This document shows positions 8,203-15,879 of a stretch of DNA of 47,739 nt, in pieces. The notes under the pieces are model-generated. The model saw only the letters and a program-made list of their open reading frames with translations, did no database searches and was not told the DNA's origin. Position numbers and translations under genes: made by a program. Position 1 is the stretch's first letter. Each line of letters begins with the position of its first letter. This stretch comes from an uncultured Rikenellaceae bacterium. GTDB lineage: Bacteria; Bacteroidota; Bacteroidia; Bacteroidales; Rikenellaceae. The DNA is taken from positions 1-47,739 of the forward strand of contig CAJGBR010000006.1 of NCBI GenBank assembly GCA_904501625.1, given 5' to 3'.

Positions 8203-8892
8203 TTAAAGCAATCCTCCATTTCGAAAACTAAAACTACCGTTACACGAAATTATGACGTGGTCGACCAATGTTATATCAAACAATCCGGCAGCCTCTTTCA
8301 ATCGAAATGTCAGTTCACGATCACTCGACGAAGGCTCGGAATTGCCCGACGGGTGATTGTGTACCAATATGATTCCCGAAGCCAATCTCTCTATGGCACG
8401 TTTCAGGATCAATCGGTTATCTACGGTTGTAGCACTCACACTTCCCTGACTTATCTTCGATTTATACAACACTTTATTTGCTGACGTAAGGTATAAGACC
8501 CAGAACTCCTCATACGGTAAATCTGCCAACAACGGCACAAATATATCTTCAACGTCCAACATCGAGCCAATAAAACTCTGATGTTCCGGTTGCATCGTTC
8601 TGTAACGTCGTCCCAATTCCAACGCAGCCTTAATAGCAGCAGCTCTAATTGCTCCCATCGACCCACACAACCGCATCTTATTGAAATCAATTTTTGCAAG
8701 TTCAAGCAGATTATCATCAATGCTCCGAACAATCTCCCTCGACACGGCAATAGGCGAAAAATCTCGACTCTCCACACCCATAACCAATGCCAGCAACTCA
8801 GCATTGGTAAGTTCTGACTCGCCACGACTCATCATTTTCAATCGAATCTGACTCTCAGTTGATATTTGTCCTTCGCTATATTTCATTGCCAT
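8203..8892 (-). CDS. radC: RadC / JAB-domain protein
   Basis: A 229-residue RadC family protein. The N-terminal helix-hairpin-helix-like region (about residues 20-75) is followed by a JAB/MPN metal-binding domain with HNHPSGNSEPSSSD near 178-191 and the DHVIIS strand near 210. The metal ligands (His-x-His and the Asp of SSSD) are intact. The historic role in DNA repair is doubtful; RadC proteins are now regarded as having an uncertain function with a possible metalloprotease-like fold. The start at 8892 gives MAMKY; the Met two codons later is equally possible. It begins 16 bases after the patatin-barrel gene and is likely co-transcribed with it. Confidence 0.94.
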   Translation of the reverse strand: MAMKYSEGQISTESQIRLKMMSRGESELTNAELLALVMGVESRDFSPIAVSREIVRSIDDNLLELAKIDFNKMRLCGSMGAIRAAAIKAALELGRRYRTMQPEHQSFIGSMLDVEDIFVPLLADLPYEEFWVLYLTSANKVLYKSKISQGSVSATTVDNRLILKRAIERLASGIILVHNHPSGNSEPSSSDRELTFRLKEAAGLFDITLVDHVIISCNGSFSFRNGGLL

Positions 8893-8908
8893 AATTCCAC
8901 AATTTTTT

Positions 8909-11152
8909 CTAATACGACAAACCTGTCTTATTAAACAACAATCGGCCCAGATTAAAGACTACGAACCAACGGCCCCGACCACCATCATAGTTTGCCACAG
9001 TCAGACTTGCTGGCCCGATTATAGACTGAAATACAAGTGTCGATGACAGCATATATCGAGCCTTGTTATCCACGTTAAATATCTTCAAAAAACTCTCCGG
9101 CATAAACATATTCAAATCGCTTCTGAGATAAAAATTTGGTGTGAAACATATTATCGGCATTATTCCGAGTCCGATATACGAGTCACTTCGATACTCGGGC
9201 AGAAACAATGTTCGAGAATGTGGCGTAGGTGTAAATGCCGGCTGGGTATAGTTTGTCAAATATTGATTATCCATTGAGGGGTGTGTCGTTAGCACAAGGT
9301 CTGCTAACCAACCGAGTTTAAACCATTTCGACACGTTTATGTAATCTTCTCGCATCACCTTACCTCCAACCCAATAGTGCTTTTCTGCAAACGTGGTCAA
9401 TTCGTTACCCATAACATACACTCCAGAGAAGACCTGACGAGCTCCACGCGTAGGATACATCTTAAAGTTAAGAGTATTATGTTCAATGTGAGTTCTCAGT
9501 TCAGCATACTCAAAGCGACTGATGTAACTCTGCTGTGATAATGCCCCCGTAGCTTCATCTTGTTGATAATATCTGTATCTGTTACGTCCGAGATTTATGT
9601 GGAATGATGCCACCGATTTGCGTCCAATCGGACATCCTATTGACGCCGAAAAAAAGTGTTCCATCATTCGGGAATAGGGAGAAGTGTTAACTGAATAGAC
9701 ATCATTCGAACCACTCAGATAATTAAACCTATTGAACGTGAACGAAAAATCAGAATAGAACGGAGTCCCAGCAATAAAGTCTGTTCTGAATCCGGTTCGA
9801 CCCGATATGTAATAATTGCCAATGAATCCGTCGAGATAATAACTTTTCAGAGTACGTCCGATTCGTTTATACTCTGTGCCGAAGAAAAGTTCATTCAATG
9901 CACCCGAAGATATATTTCCTCCAAGCATTACCTTAAGGCTTGGCTTAGCAGACATTTTCATCTTCAAAGAAAATACTCCTGCCGAATCATTATATGTTGA
10001 ATAGGGAAAATCTCCTGAAATATCTCCCTCTGACAATAATTTGAAATATGAATTTTTAAACTGATCGAATGTAAAAGTTTTATTCTTACCCGGGTTTATC
10101 TTCAATAATTTATTCACATAATTGAGCTGCACCTGATTCAGCCCCTCTATGTCTAATTTATCATACACCAATTCTGGAACTTGCGAACGGAAATGTAATC
10201 TTCTCATCGCTAAAGAATCGGCCGACACTCGACGTTTAATCTTCTCTTTAATACGGGGCATTGCCGCCATTGCATCTTCATAACCTCGGTCTATAATCTC
10301 CTGAGCCTTATCAAAATCAAGTATTCCATACTCTTTGAATATGCGTTCAATCATAATCCCACGATCCTCAGGCAGCTCATAATTTGTATGCATCATTGTC
10401 AACATTTCGATCTGGCCTGCCAGATCATTTTCATCTGGATTAACCAATCCCGAGACACATTTTCCGCCAATTATCACATCTGGTTTGAAATCTTTATCCA
10501 TTGCCTCCCACGGGAAATTATTATAGATTCCGCCATCGTAAATCAGTGTCGAGTCAATCTTCAATGGTTTGAACACAATCGGTATAGACATTGACATTCG
10601 TATTGATGCACCCAAATCGCCCTCTTTGAATACCAATTCTCGTCGATTATAGACATCTGCGGCTACACACCTGAATGGCACAAACAAATTATCAAAATTA
10701 CCTTTAGAGAGAGCTGTTGCTCCGGCAAACATTTCGTTGAATGTCACATCTATTGCGTGAGAAGGAATGATATTACCTGGAAGTGCTTGAACACCTCGTT
10801 TGTTTTTATCAATGTTAATTGACAACATCGTCGGTGCTGGATTCTGCTGCTTGTAAAAAAATGAATACTTAGGCTCGATTTTTCCTGACATCCATATTTT
10901 CACCATATCAGACACAAACAGATCATTCATCTGTTGGGGGGTATATCCTATTGCATACAGACCGGCAACGATTGATCCCATAGAGGTTCCGGCAACATAG
11001 TCAATCGGAATATTATTCTCTTCGAGAGCCTTCAGTATCCCAATATGATACAATCCTTTGGCTCCCCCGCCACTCAATACTACGCCAACAGTTTGAGCAT
11101 TGACCGACGAGATACCAAATAAAAGAAATATTGTAAATATAAACCTCTTCAT
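8909..11152 (-). CDS. Outer-membrane patatin-like phospholipase with C-terminal beta-barrel (type Vd / PlpD-like)
   Basis: A protein of about 747 residues from the ATG at 11152: signal peptide (about 1-19, MKRFIFTIFLLFG), then a patatin domain. The oxyanion loop is LSGGGAKGLYHIG, the nucleophile Ser is in GTSMG and the catalytic Asp is in DGGIYNNFPW. A POTRA-like segment follows (about 320-400), then a long C-terminal region rich in alternating aromatic strands, ending in a FNLGRLLF-type strand. This order matches patatin autotransporters (type Vd) and related Bacteroidota proteins, predicting a lipid acyl hydrolase held in or secreted through the outer membrane. An in-frame Met at 11191 lies upstream of the promoter element at 11173-11180 and precedes no signal peptide, so 11152 is preferred. 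Confidence 0.92.
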   Translation of the reverse strand: MKRFIFTIFLLFGISSVNAQTVGVVLSGGGAKGLYHIGILKALEENNIPIDYVAGTSMGSIVAGLYAIGYTPQQMNDLFVSDMVKIWMSGKIEPKYSFFYKQQNPAPTMLSINIDKNKRGVQALPGNIIPSHAIDVTFNEMFAGATALSKGNFDNLFVPFRCVAADVYNRRELVFKEGDLGASIRMSMSIPIVFKPLKIDSTLIYDGGIYNNFPWEAMDKDFKPDVIIGGKCVSGLVNPDENDLAGQIEMLTMMHTNYELPEDRGIMIERIFKEYGILDFDKAQEIIDRGYEDAMAAMPRIKEKIKRRVSADSLAMRRLHFRSQVPELVYDKLDIEGLNQVQLNYVNKLLKINPGKNKTFTFDQFKNSYFKLLSEGDISGDFPYSTYNDSAGVFSLKMKMSAKPSLKVMLGGNISSGALNELFFGTEYKRIGRTLKSYYLDGFIGNYYISGRTGFRTDFIAGTPFYSDFSFTFNRFNYLSGSNDVYSVNTSPYSRMMEHFFSASIGCPIGRKSVASFHINLGRNRYRYYQQDEATGALSQQSYISRFEYAELRTHIEHNTLNFKMYPTRGARQVFSGVYVMGNELTTFAEKHYWVGGKVMREDYINVSKWFKLGWLADLVLTTHPSMDNQYLTNYTQPAFTPTPHSRTLFLPEYRSDSYIGLGIMPIICFTPNFYLRSDLNMFMPESFLKIFNVDNKARYMLSSTLVFQSIIGPASLTVANYDGGRGRWFVVFNLGRLLFNKTGLSY

Positions 11153-11172
11153 AATCACGTTAAATTCCAAGA

Positions 11173-11180
11173 CAAAGATA
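11173..11180 (-). promoter_or_regulatory. -7 promoter element for the patatin-barrel gene
   Basis: On the minus strand TATCTTTG matches TAnnTTTG exactly, 20 bases before the ATG at 11152. This excludes the longer reading starting at 11191, which would lie upstream of the transcript. Confidence 0.55.
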
Positions 11181-11361
11181 ATGACATTCACGACATTTAC
11201 CTACAACGATAAACAATTTAGATTAAAATTCACCACAAAATCAACCAAATCGGATATTGCGATCTTCTACTATTATAGTTTCTGAGAGCTATGAGCCGTA
11301 GTCCCCCCCCAAACCCGAGTCGAATCAATCTTTCGGCAGAAAATTGCATCGTATCAAAGGC
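11181..11361. other. AT-rich spacer with a C8 tract, otherwise featureless
   Basis: Between the patatin promoter and the 3' end of the MFS gene I see no open frame of note and no terminator hairpin. The one oddity is a run of eight C at 11303-11310 in otherwise AT-rich DNA. Confidence 0.5.
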
Positions 11362-12573
11362 CTATCTTAATCTATGTTTTTGGAAATGAGGAGTCACTTT
11401 ATTAACAAAAAATATCAATGAAATTACTATGAGAAATGCTCCGAACATATAACAATACAGATAGCCATACTCGGAGATATATCCGCCCAGAAACATCCCA
11501 GCACCGATGCCCACATCCCAACCCGTCAAATAGGTGGCATTGGCCGTAGCACGTCGCGAATTGGGTGCAAGATTAATAAAGAGTGTATTGTATGCCGGGA
11601 ATAGCGTTCCAAACCCAAATCCGAACAAAAAAGCTGCGACAAAATAGAGTACATATCCCATCGTTATATTCCAACCTGAAACCGTCGACAACAAAATCTC
11701 ACCTAATGCACCGACAAGAGCAATGCACATACCAAGTCGTATGGTTTCTGTAATAAATCCCTTATCGACCTTTTTACCTGAGTTCAGACGCGAAGTTATC
11801 AGTCCCGCAGCCATTATGGTAAAAAACAATCCCGAATTATTGGTTATGCCCGATTCAATTGCATATATTGCGATGTAACTTGTTGTCATTCCATAAGGTA
11901 TCGCAATCAGGAAAAATGCAATGCAAGCATATATTCCCTCCTTCAAAAAGAATCTGTCAACAGATAATTTTATTGTTCTCAGACTTTGCAACTCTCTGTG
12001 TGGAGCACGAACTGCCATCGCAAAACATAAACCAATCACCCCTGTCACAAGCGATGTCAAAAAAAGGCAAGTATAATTTCCCGATGCAATTACAAACAAC
12101 CCCGTCATTGGTCCGAATGCCATTGCCAGATTATTTGTCACCCCATAGTAGCCTAATCCCTCACCTCTGCGTGCCGATGGAATCACATCAATAACAAGGG
12201 TATTGCCTGCCGTGGATAAGATTCCGAAACTAAAACCTTGGAAGATTCTCAGCAAAATAAACATTACCAATGATGAAGTTATCGAGAAATAACCTAAAAA
12301 TGAGAGTACAAATATTATGTATGAAACGAAATAGACACTCTTGCGTGGCAATGCATCTGCAATGAACCCAGCCAATGGACGCACACTCAGTACAGCTATA
12401 ACGTAGCAAGACAACACTACCCCCACCATCGTTGGCCCAATATGGAATACATTTTTCAGATAAATCGGCAGTGTCGGCACCAATATAAAAAATGAAAACG
12501 ACATCATAAATGCCGCAATGCACACATATATATAGTTACGTGACCAAAGACGACTAATGGTTTTATTTTCCAT
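11362..12573 (-). CDS. Major facilitator superfamily transporter
   Basis: A 403-residue integral membrane protein with about 12 hydrophobic helices and the MFS loop 2-3 motif in a recognisable form (RPLAGFIADALPRKSVYF, about residues 66-83). The N-terminal half resembles drug and metabolite efflux or sugar exporter families (LFVIASGNYTCLFL, GLGYYGVTNNLAMAFGP). The motif near helix 5 suggests an antiporter subgroup, but no substrate can be named. It is transcribed divergently from a GNAT acetyltransferase across a 97-base spacer, an arrangement often seen for efflux genes. That link is weak evidence only. Confidence 0.9.
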   Translation of the reverse strand: MENKTISRLWSRNYIYVCIAAFMMSFSFFILVPTLPIYLKNVFHIGPTMVGVVLSCYVIAVLSVRPLAGFIADALPRKSVYFVSYIIFVLSFLGYFSITSSLVMFILLRIFQGFSFGILSTAGNTLVIDVIPSARRGEGLGYYGVTNNLAMAFGPMTGLFVIASGNYTCLFLTSLVTGVIGLCFAMAVRAPHRELQSLRTIKLSVDRFFLKEGIYACIAFFLIAIPYGMTTSYIAIYAIESGITNNSGLFFTIMAAGLITSRLNSGKKVDKGFITETIRLGMCIALVGALGEILLSTVSGWNITMGYVLYFVAAFLFGFGFGTLFPAYNTLFINLAPNSRRATANATYLTGWDVGIGAGMFLGGYISEYGYLYCYMFGAFLIVISLIFFVNKVTPHFQKHRLR

Positions 12574-12607
12574 AAAACAGAGATTTTATACTATCTGAAA
12601 CGTTGTA

Positions 12608-12615
12608 CAAAGATA
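12608..12615 (-). promoter_or_regulatory. -7 promoter element for the MFS transporter
   Basis: On the minus strand TATCTTTG, an exact TAnnTTTG match, lies 34 bases before the MFS ATG. Confidence 0.5.
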
Positions 12616-12658
12616 CATCAAAAACTATCTCATTGTTGGACAGACAAGACATTTTTTA

Positions 12659-12666
12659 TAATTTCG
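12659..12666 (+). promoter_or_regulatory. Near-consensus -7 element directly before the GNAT gene
   Basis: TAATTTCG differs from TAnnTTTG at one base. A partial -33 (GTTG) lies 21 bases upstream. Only 4 bases separate the element from the ATG at 12671. Confidence 0.35.
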
Positions 12667-12670
12667 CAGT

Positions 12671-13234
12671 ATGAAAAATGACAAGATCCATATACGACCG
12701 GCAACCGCTGATGACAAATGTATTATAGCTACAACCATCTGTATGGCAATTGGATTTGACACTACTCACCCAGCCTATTCGGTATTTGAAAAATTAGCCG
12801 TATTGGAACAGTCTCAATACAGTTTCCGCAATACACTTGTAGCCGAAGTCGAAGGTAAGGTTGCAGGTGCAATCATAGGCTACGATGGAGCATTGTTACA
12901 CCAACTGAGAGAGGTTGCAATCCCTCTAATCAGACAACATCTGGGCGACGGGGTGAAGTTAGAAGATGAGACTCAGTCTGGAGAATTCTATCTCGATTCA
13001 GTAGGCATTCTGCCTCAATTTCGAGGTATGGGAATAGGTCGAAAATTAATCTGCATGATGTGTCAGAGGGCCTTTGAACAGGGTCACTACCAAGTCGGGC
13101 TACTCGTAGATCTTGACAATCCAAGAGCTGAAGCACTATACACATCTCTCGGGTTCAAACACATCGATAACAAAATGTTTATGGGACACCAAATGCACCA
13201 CCTGCAAATCATCCCTGACAGACTCAAAAAATAA
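12671..13234 (+). CDS. GNAT family N-acetyltransferase
   Basis: A 187-residue acetyltransferase. The first strand is IHIRPATADD (residues 6-15), and the acetyl-CoA binding loop is in LPQFRGMGIGRKLICM (about 114-129), matching the Q/RxxGxG/A motif. The C-terminal strand with LVDLDNPRAEALYTSLGF (about 146-163) contains the conserved Asn and Tyr of the family. The acceptor, whether small molecule or protein, is not evident. The start is fixed by the first strand. Divergent from an MFS transporter. Confidence 0.92.
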   Translation: MKNDKIHIRPATADDKCIIATTICMAIGFDTTHPAYSVFEKLAVLEQSQYSFRNTLVAEVEGKVAGAIIGYDGALLHQLREVAIPLIRQHLGDGVKLEDETQSGEFYLDSVGILPQFRGMGIGRKLICMMCQRAFEQGHYQVGLLVDLDNPRAEALYTSLGFKHIDNKMFMGHQMHHLQIIPDRLKK

Positions 13235-13307
13235 CAAAATCCGACCATTAACACAAAGTTTTATTATACTGATAATCAATATCGTCGAAAAATATCACTT
13301 TCTATGA

Positions 13308-13339
13308 TTTGGTATTGTCAGCATAAAAATATATCTTTA
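13308..13339 (+). promoter_or_regulatory. Promoter of the C1 peptidase gene
   Basis: TTTG at 13308-13311 and TATCTTTA at 13332-13339 are separated by 20 bases, giving the Bacteroidota consensus with a single mismatch. The leader would be about 40 bases. Confidence 0.6.
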
Positions 13340-13385
13340 TGGTCTGAAAAATATTTTTTTAACATTAAAAAACCTAAATAAACAG

Positions 13386-14579
13386 ATGAAAAAAGTAGTT
13401 TTACTGGCAACGGCAGCGTTGCTCTCTGTGAGCTCTTTTGCTCAAAAACAAGAAGAGGGTTTTAAATTTACTGTCGTAAAAGAAAACCCCATTACAAGCA
13501 TTAAAAATCAAAATCGTGCAGGTACCTGCTGGTGTTACTCAGCACTAGCATTCATCGAATCAGAACTTATCCGTATGGGTAAAGGTGAATACGACTTCAG
13601 CGAAATGTACATCGTACACAACACCTATCTCGATCGTGCAGATAAAGCAGTCCGCACTCACGGTGATGCATCATTCTCTCAAGGAGGTTCTTTCTATGAT
13701 GTAATCTATGGAATGCAACAATTCGGTCTCGTTCCTGAAGCAGAAATGCGTCCGGGCGTAATGTATGGTGATACTCTCAGTAACCACAATGAACTCTCAG
13801 CAGTTAGTGATGCAGTAGTTGCAGCTATCGCTAAAGGTAAAGCTCGTAGCCTCCAAACTGACGCAAACGGTATGCCTCTTTGGAAAAAAGCTATCGAATC
13901 AATCCATGACATCTACCTGGGCAAACGTCCTGAAAAATTCACATACAATGGCAAAGAGTACACTCCGAAGTCATTCTACGAATCAACAGGTCTGAAAGCA
14001 GACGATTACGTTTCATTGACATCTTACACACACCACCCATTCTACTCACAATTCGTTCTTGAAATTCAAGACAACTGGCGTTGGGCTCAATCATACAACC
14101 TCCCAATCGACGAATTGATGGAAGTATTTGACAACGCAATTATGGAAGGTTTCACAATTGCTTGGGGTAGCGACGTGAGTGAAGATGGTTTCTCTCGCGG
14201 TGGCGTAGCAGTTCTCCCTGATGAAGCAAAAGCTCAAGAACTCAGCGGTTCAGATATGGCACATTGGTTGAAACTGCCGGCTGCAGAAAAGAAACTCCAC
14301 ACTAAACCACAACCACAAAAATGGGTTAGCCAAGAAGAACGCCAAAAAGCATACGACAATTGGGAAACTACAGACGACCACGGTATGCAAATCTATGGTA
14401 TCGCTAAAGATCAAGATGGTAACGAATACTATATGGTTAAAAACTCTTGGGGTCCTGCAGGTACATACAAAGGCATTTGGTATGCATCTAAAGCATTTGC
14501 TCGCTACAAAACAATGAACATCATCGTTCACAAAGATGCTCTTCCAAAACACATTGCTAAAAAACTTGGTTTGAAATAA
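13386..14579 (+). CDS. Secreted C1 (papain/bleomycin hydrolase-like) cysteine peptidase
   Basis: A 397-residue protein with a signal peptide (about 1-19, ending SSFAQ). The papain-fold signature is NQNRAGTCWCYSALAFIE with Gln42 and nucleophile Cys48. The catalytic His332 (DDHGMQIYG) and Asn353 (VKNSWG) complete the triad. The large insertions and KNSWGPAGTYKGIW C-terminal block resemble the aminopeptidase C / bleomycin hydrolase branch, but the signal peptide places it in the periplasm or outside. Codon choice looks more uniform (many GCA, GTA, CGT) than in neighbouring genes, suggesting high expression. A near-consensus promoter lies about 50 bases upstream, and a weak hairpin follows the stop. 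Confidence 0.93.
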   Translation: MKKVVLLATAALLSVSSFAQKQEEGFKFTVVKENPITSIKNQNRAGTCWCYSALAFIESELIRMGKGEYDFSEMYIVHNTYLDRADKAVRTHGDASFSQGGSFYDVIYGMQQFGLVPEAEMRPGVMYGDTLSNHNELSAVSDAVVAAIAKGKARSLQTDANGMPLWKKAIESIHDIYLGKRPEKFTYNGKEYTPKSFYESTGLKADDYVSLTSYTHHPFYSQFVLEIQDNWRWAQSYNLPIDELMEVFDNAIMEGFTIAWGSDVSEDGFSRGGVAVLPDEAKAQELSGSDMAHWLKLPAAEKKLHTKPQPQKWVSQEERQKAYDNWETTDDHGMQIYGIAKDQDGNEYYMVKNSWGPAGTYKGIWYASKAFARYKTMNIIVHKDALPKHIAKKLGLK

Positions 14580-14583
14580 AATA

Positions 14584-14608
14584 TTTTAGCCAAATAATTT
14601 TGCTAAAA
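14584..14608 (+). terminator. Weak hairpin after the peptidase gene
   Basis: TTTTAGC at 14584-14590 pairs with GCTAAAA at 14602-14608. The following sequence is not a clear T-run, so termination would be weak. The 3' arm shares bases with the -33 box of the L31 promoter. Confidence 0.35.
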
Positions 14609-14629
14609 CCGAATTTTAATCTACCTTTG
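14599..14629 (+). promoter_or_regulatory. Consensus promoter for L31
   Basis: TTTG at 14599-14602, 19 bases, then TACCTTTG at 14622-14629. This is the full Bacteroidota consensus. The predicted leader is about 33 bases. Confidence 0.8.
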
Positions 14630-14666
14630 TGCCCGAAAATTAACTAATTAATAATAGTACACACAC

Positions 14667-14930
14667 ATGAAAAAGGAAATTCATCCTCAAGATTATCGCA
14701 TTGTGGCATTCAAAGATATGTCAAATGACCATGTGTTTTTGTGCAGGTCCGCCGTTCAGACACGTGAAACTATCGAAGTGGACGGCGAAACCTATCCCGT
14801 GTACAAGATGGAAATCTCTAACACATCTCACCCGTTCTATACTGGTAAGATGAAGTTAGTGGATACCGCAGGACGCGTTGATAAGTTTATGAGCCGCTAT
14901 CAAAAGCACTACGATAACCGCAAAAAGTAA
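14667..14930 (+). CDS. rpmE2: 50S ribosomal protein L31, type B
   Basis: An 87-residue L31 of the long, zinc-free type B form: it opens MKKEIHPQDYRIVAFKDMS, contains SNTSHPFYTGK (about 51-61) and ends with the basic FMSRYQKHYDNRKK. The CxxC pair of zinc-binding L31 is missing, as expected for type B. L31 bridges the 50S and 30S head at the central protuberance. It has its own consensus promoter and a strong terminator, so it is a monocistronic unit. In some bacteria type B L31 is induced by zinc limitation; no zinc-regulator site is recognisable here. Confidence 0.97.
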   Translation: MKKEIHPQDYRIVAFKDMSNDHVFLCRSAVQTRETIEVDGETYPVYKMEISNTSHPFYTGKMKLVDTAGRVDKFMSRYQKHYDNRKK

Positions 14931-14967
14931 TCAGGACTCAGGTAGACTGATTCTTTCAGAAGACAGA

Positions 14968-14998
14968 GGGCTGTTCATAGTATTTGAACAGCCCTTTT
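14968..14998 (+). terminator. Terminator of L31
   Basis: A 10-bp stem GGGCTGTTCA / TGAACAGCCC with a 7-base loop, followed by TTTT. It lies 37 bases after the L31 stop. Confidence 0.9.
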
Positions 14999-15008
14999 AT
15001 TTTACTTG

Positions 15009-15041
15009 TGTGTTTGTGGACTTGACTACGCCACAAACACA
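15009..15041. repeat. Perfect 11-bp inverted repeat between the L31 and L20 terminators
   Basis: TGTGTTTGTGG at 15009-15019 and its exact complement at 15031-15041 flank an 11-base loop. It is not followed by a T-run on either strand, and both flanking genes already have their own terminators. It may be part of a small RNA or a regulatory hairpin. Confidence 0.6.
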
Positions 15042-15081
15042 ATTTCTGCCACTCAATGGTTTATCATTTGCCCATACCATC

Positions 15082-15113
15082 AAAAAAAAGAAGCATAACC
15101 GAAGTTATGCTTC
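15082..15113 (-). terminator. Terminator of rplT
   Basis: On the minus strand a 10-bp stem (GAAGCATAAC / GTTATGCTTC) closes a UUCG tetraloop and runs into a T-tract. It lies just past the rplT stop at 15137. Confidence 0.92.
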
Positions 15114-15136
15114 CAATTCATCTGTGAAACAGTGTT

Positions 15137-15481
15137 CTATTTAACAGTTTCGATAACTTTTGCAAAAGCCTGCGGGTGGTTCATAGCCAAGTCTGCCAAA
15201 ACCTTACGGTTCATAGCAATACCTTTAGCATTAACTTTACCCATAAATTCCGAATAGCTCATACCGTTAGCACGAGCTGCGGCATTGATACGTTGAATCC
15301 ACAAGCTGCGGAATGAACGTTTTTTAGCCTTACGGTCGCGGTATGCATAGCACAAACCTTTTTCAACGGTATTTTTCGCTACGGTCCATACGTTCGACCT
15401 TGAACCAAAGTTACCTTTGGCCAATTTCAAAACTTTTTTTCTTCTTGCTCTCGACGCTACTGCGTTTACTGATCTTGGCAT
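15137..15481 (-). CDS. rplT: 50S ribosomal protein L20
   Basis: A 114-residue L20, essential early in 50S assembly, binding 23S rRNA domain I. The basic N-terminal extension MPRSVNAVASRARRKKVLKLAKG and the globular C-terminus with SLWIQRINAAARANGMSYSEF are typical. In several bacteria L20 represses its own operon through an mRNA site. Here a 126-base spacer precedes it after rpmI, unusually long for this tightly packed region. It has a strong terminator. infC, usually upstream, is not in the window. Confidence 0.97.
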   Translation of the reverse strand: MPRSVNAVASRARRKKVLKLAKGNFGSRSNVWTVAKNTVEKGLCYAYRDRKAKKRSFRSLWIQRINAAARANGMSYSEFMGKVNAKGIAMNRKVLADLAMNHPQAFAKVIETVK

Positions 15482-15607
15482 AATTTTAAAGTTTTAGGAG
15501 CGGTCAGCGATCGGGACTTTTCGGACAGTCACGATACTTTCGGAGCTGTGCCTCTCACGAGTTAAACAATTGTTGTTCTCAGAGTCTCAGACTCATTGAT
15601 GTTTTTG
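15482..15607 (-). promoter_or_regulatory. Structured spacer between rpmI and rplT, possible L20 autoregulatory site
   Basis: This 126-base spacer holds short inverted repeats: GAGTC-tca-GACTC at 15582-15594 and the palindrome AACAATTGTT at 15565-15574. I see no promoter or terminator in it. Control by L20 is an inference from position. Confidence 0.3.
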
Positions 15608-15802
15608 TTACTTAACCAAAAGCGCTTTAATCTTAGGTTGGTCAACGGGATTAACCATTGCTGTGTAAGACAAGTTACGTTTTTGCTTAGTAGTTTTCTT
15701 TGTCAGGATGTGGCTTTTATAAGCGTGTTTCCTTTTGATTTTTCCAGTACCGGTGAAGTCAAAACGCTTCTTAGCGGCACTATTACTTTTCATTTTAGGC
15801 AT
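15608..15802 (-). CDS. rpmI: 50S ribosomal protein L35
   Basis: A 64-residue, highly basic protein starting MPKMKSNSAAKKRFDFTGTGK, the conserved opening of L35, with the KRKHAYKSHILTKKTTKQKRNL core that inserts into 23S rRNA. It is co-transcribed with rplT downstream. The usual upstream partner infC is absent; instead a consensus-like promoter lies 32 bases upstream, and a pseudouridine synthase gene ends 77 bases away. Confidence 0.97.
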   Translation of the reverse strand: MPKMKSNSAAKKRFDFTGTGKIKRKHAYKSHILTKKTTKQKRNLSYTAMVNPVDQPKIKALLVK

Positions 15803-15834
15803 TTTACAAAAAATTTTAGTTGTTAAATAGGCTG

Positions 15835-15864
15835 CAAAGATACGATATTTTTTTCTTATGCAAA
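15835..15864 (-). promoter_or_regulatory. Promoter of rpmI-rplT
   Basis: On the minus strand TTTG (15864-15861), 18 bases, then TATCTTTG (15842-15835). Both boxes are perfect and the spacing is one base short of the common range. The leader would be about 28 bases. Confidence 0.75.
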
Positions 15865-15879
15865 ATTTTATTTGAAATT

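Noticed and set aside
11153..11191. Start of the patatin-barrel gene at 11191
   Set aside because: It lies upstream of the -7 element at 11173-11180 and adds residues before the signal peptide.
15596..15826. 76-codon plus-strand frame across rpmI
   Set aside because: Antisense to a ribosomal protein gene with clear motifs; no evidence of its own.
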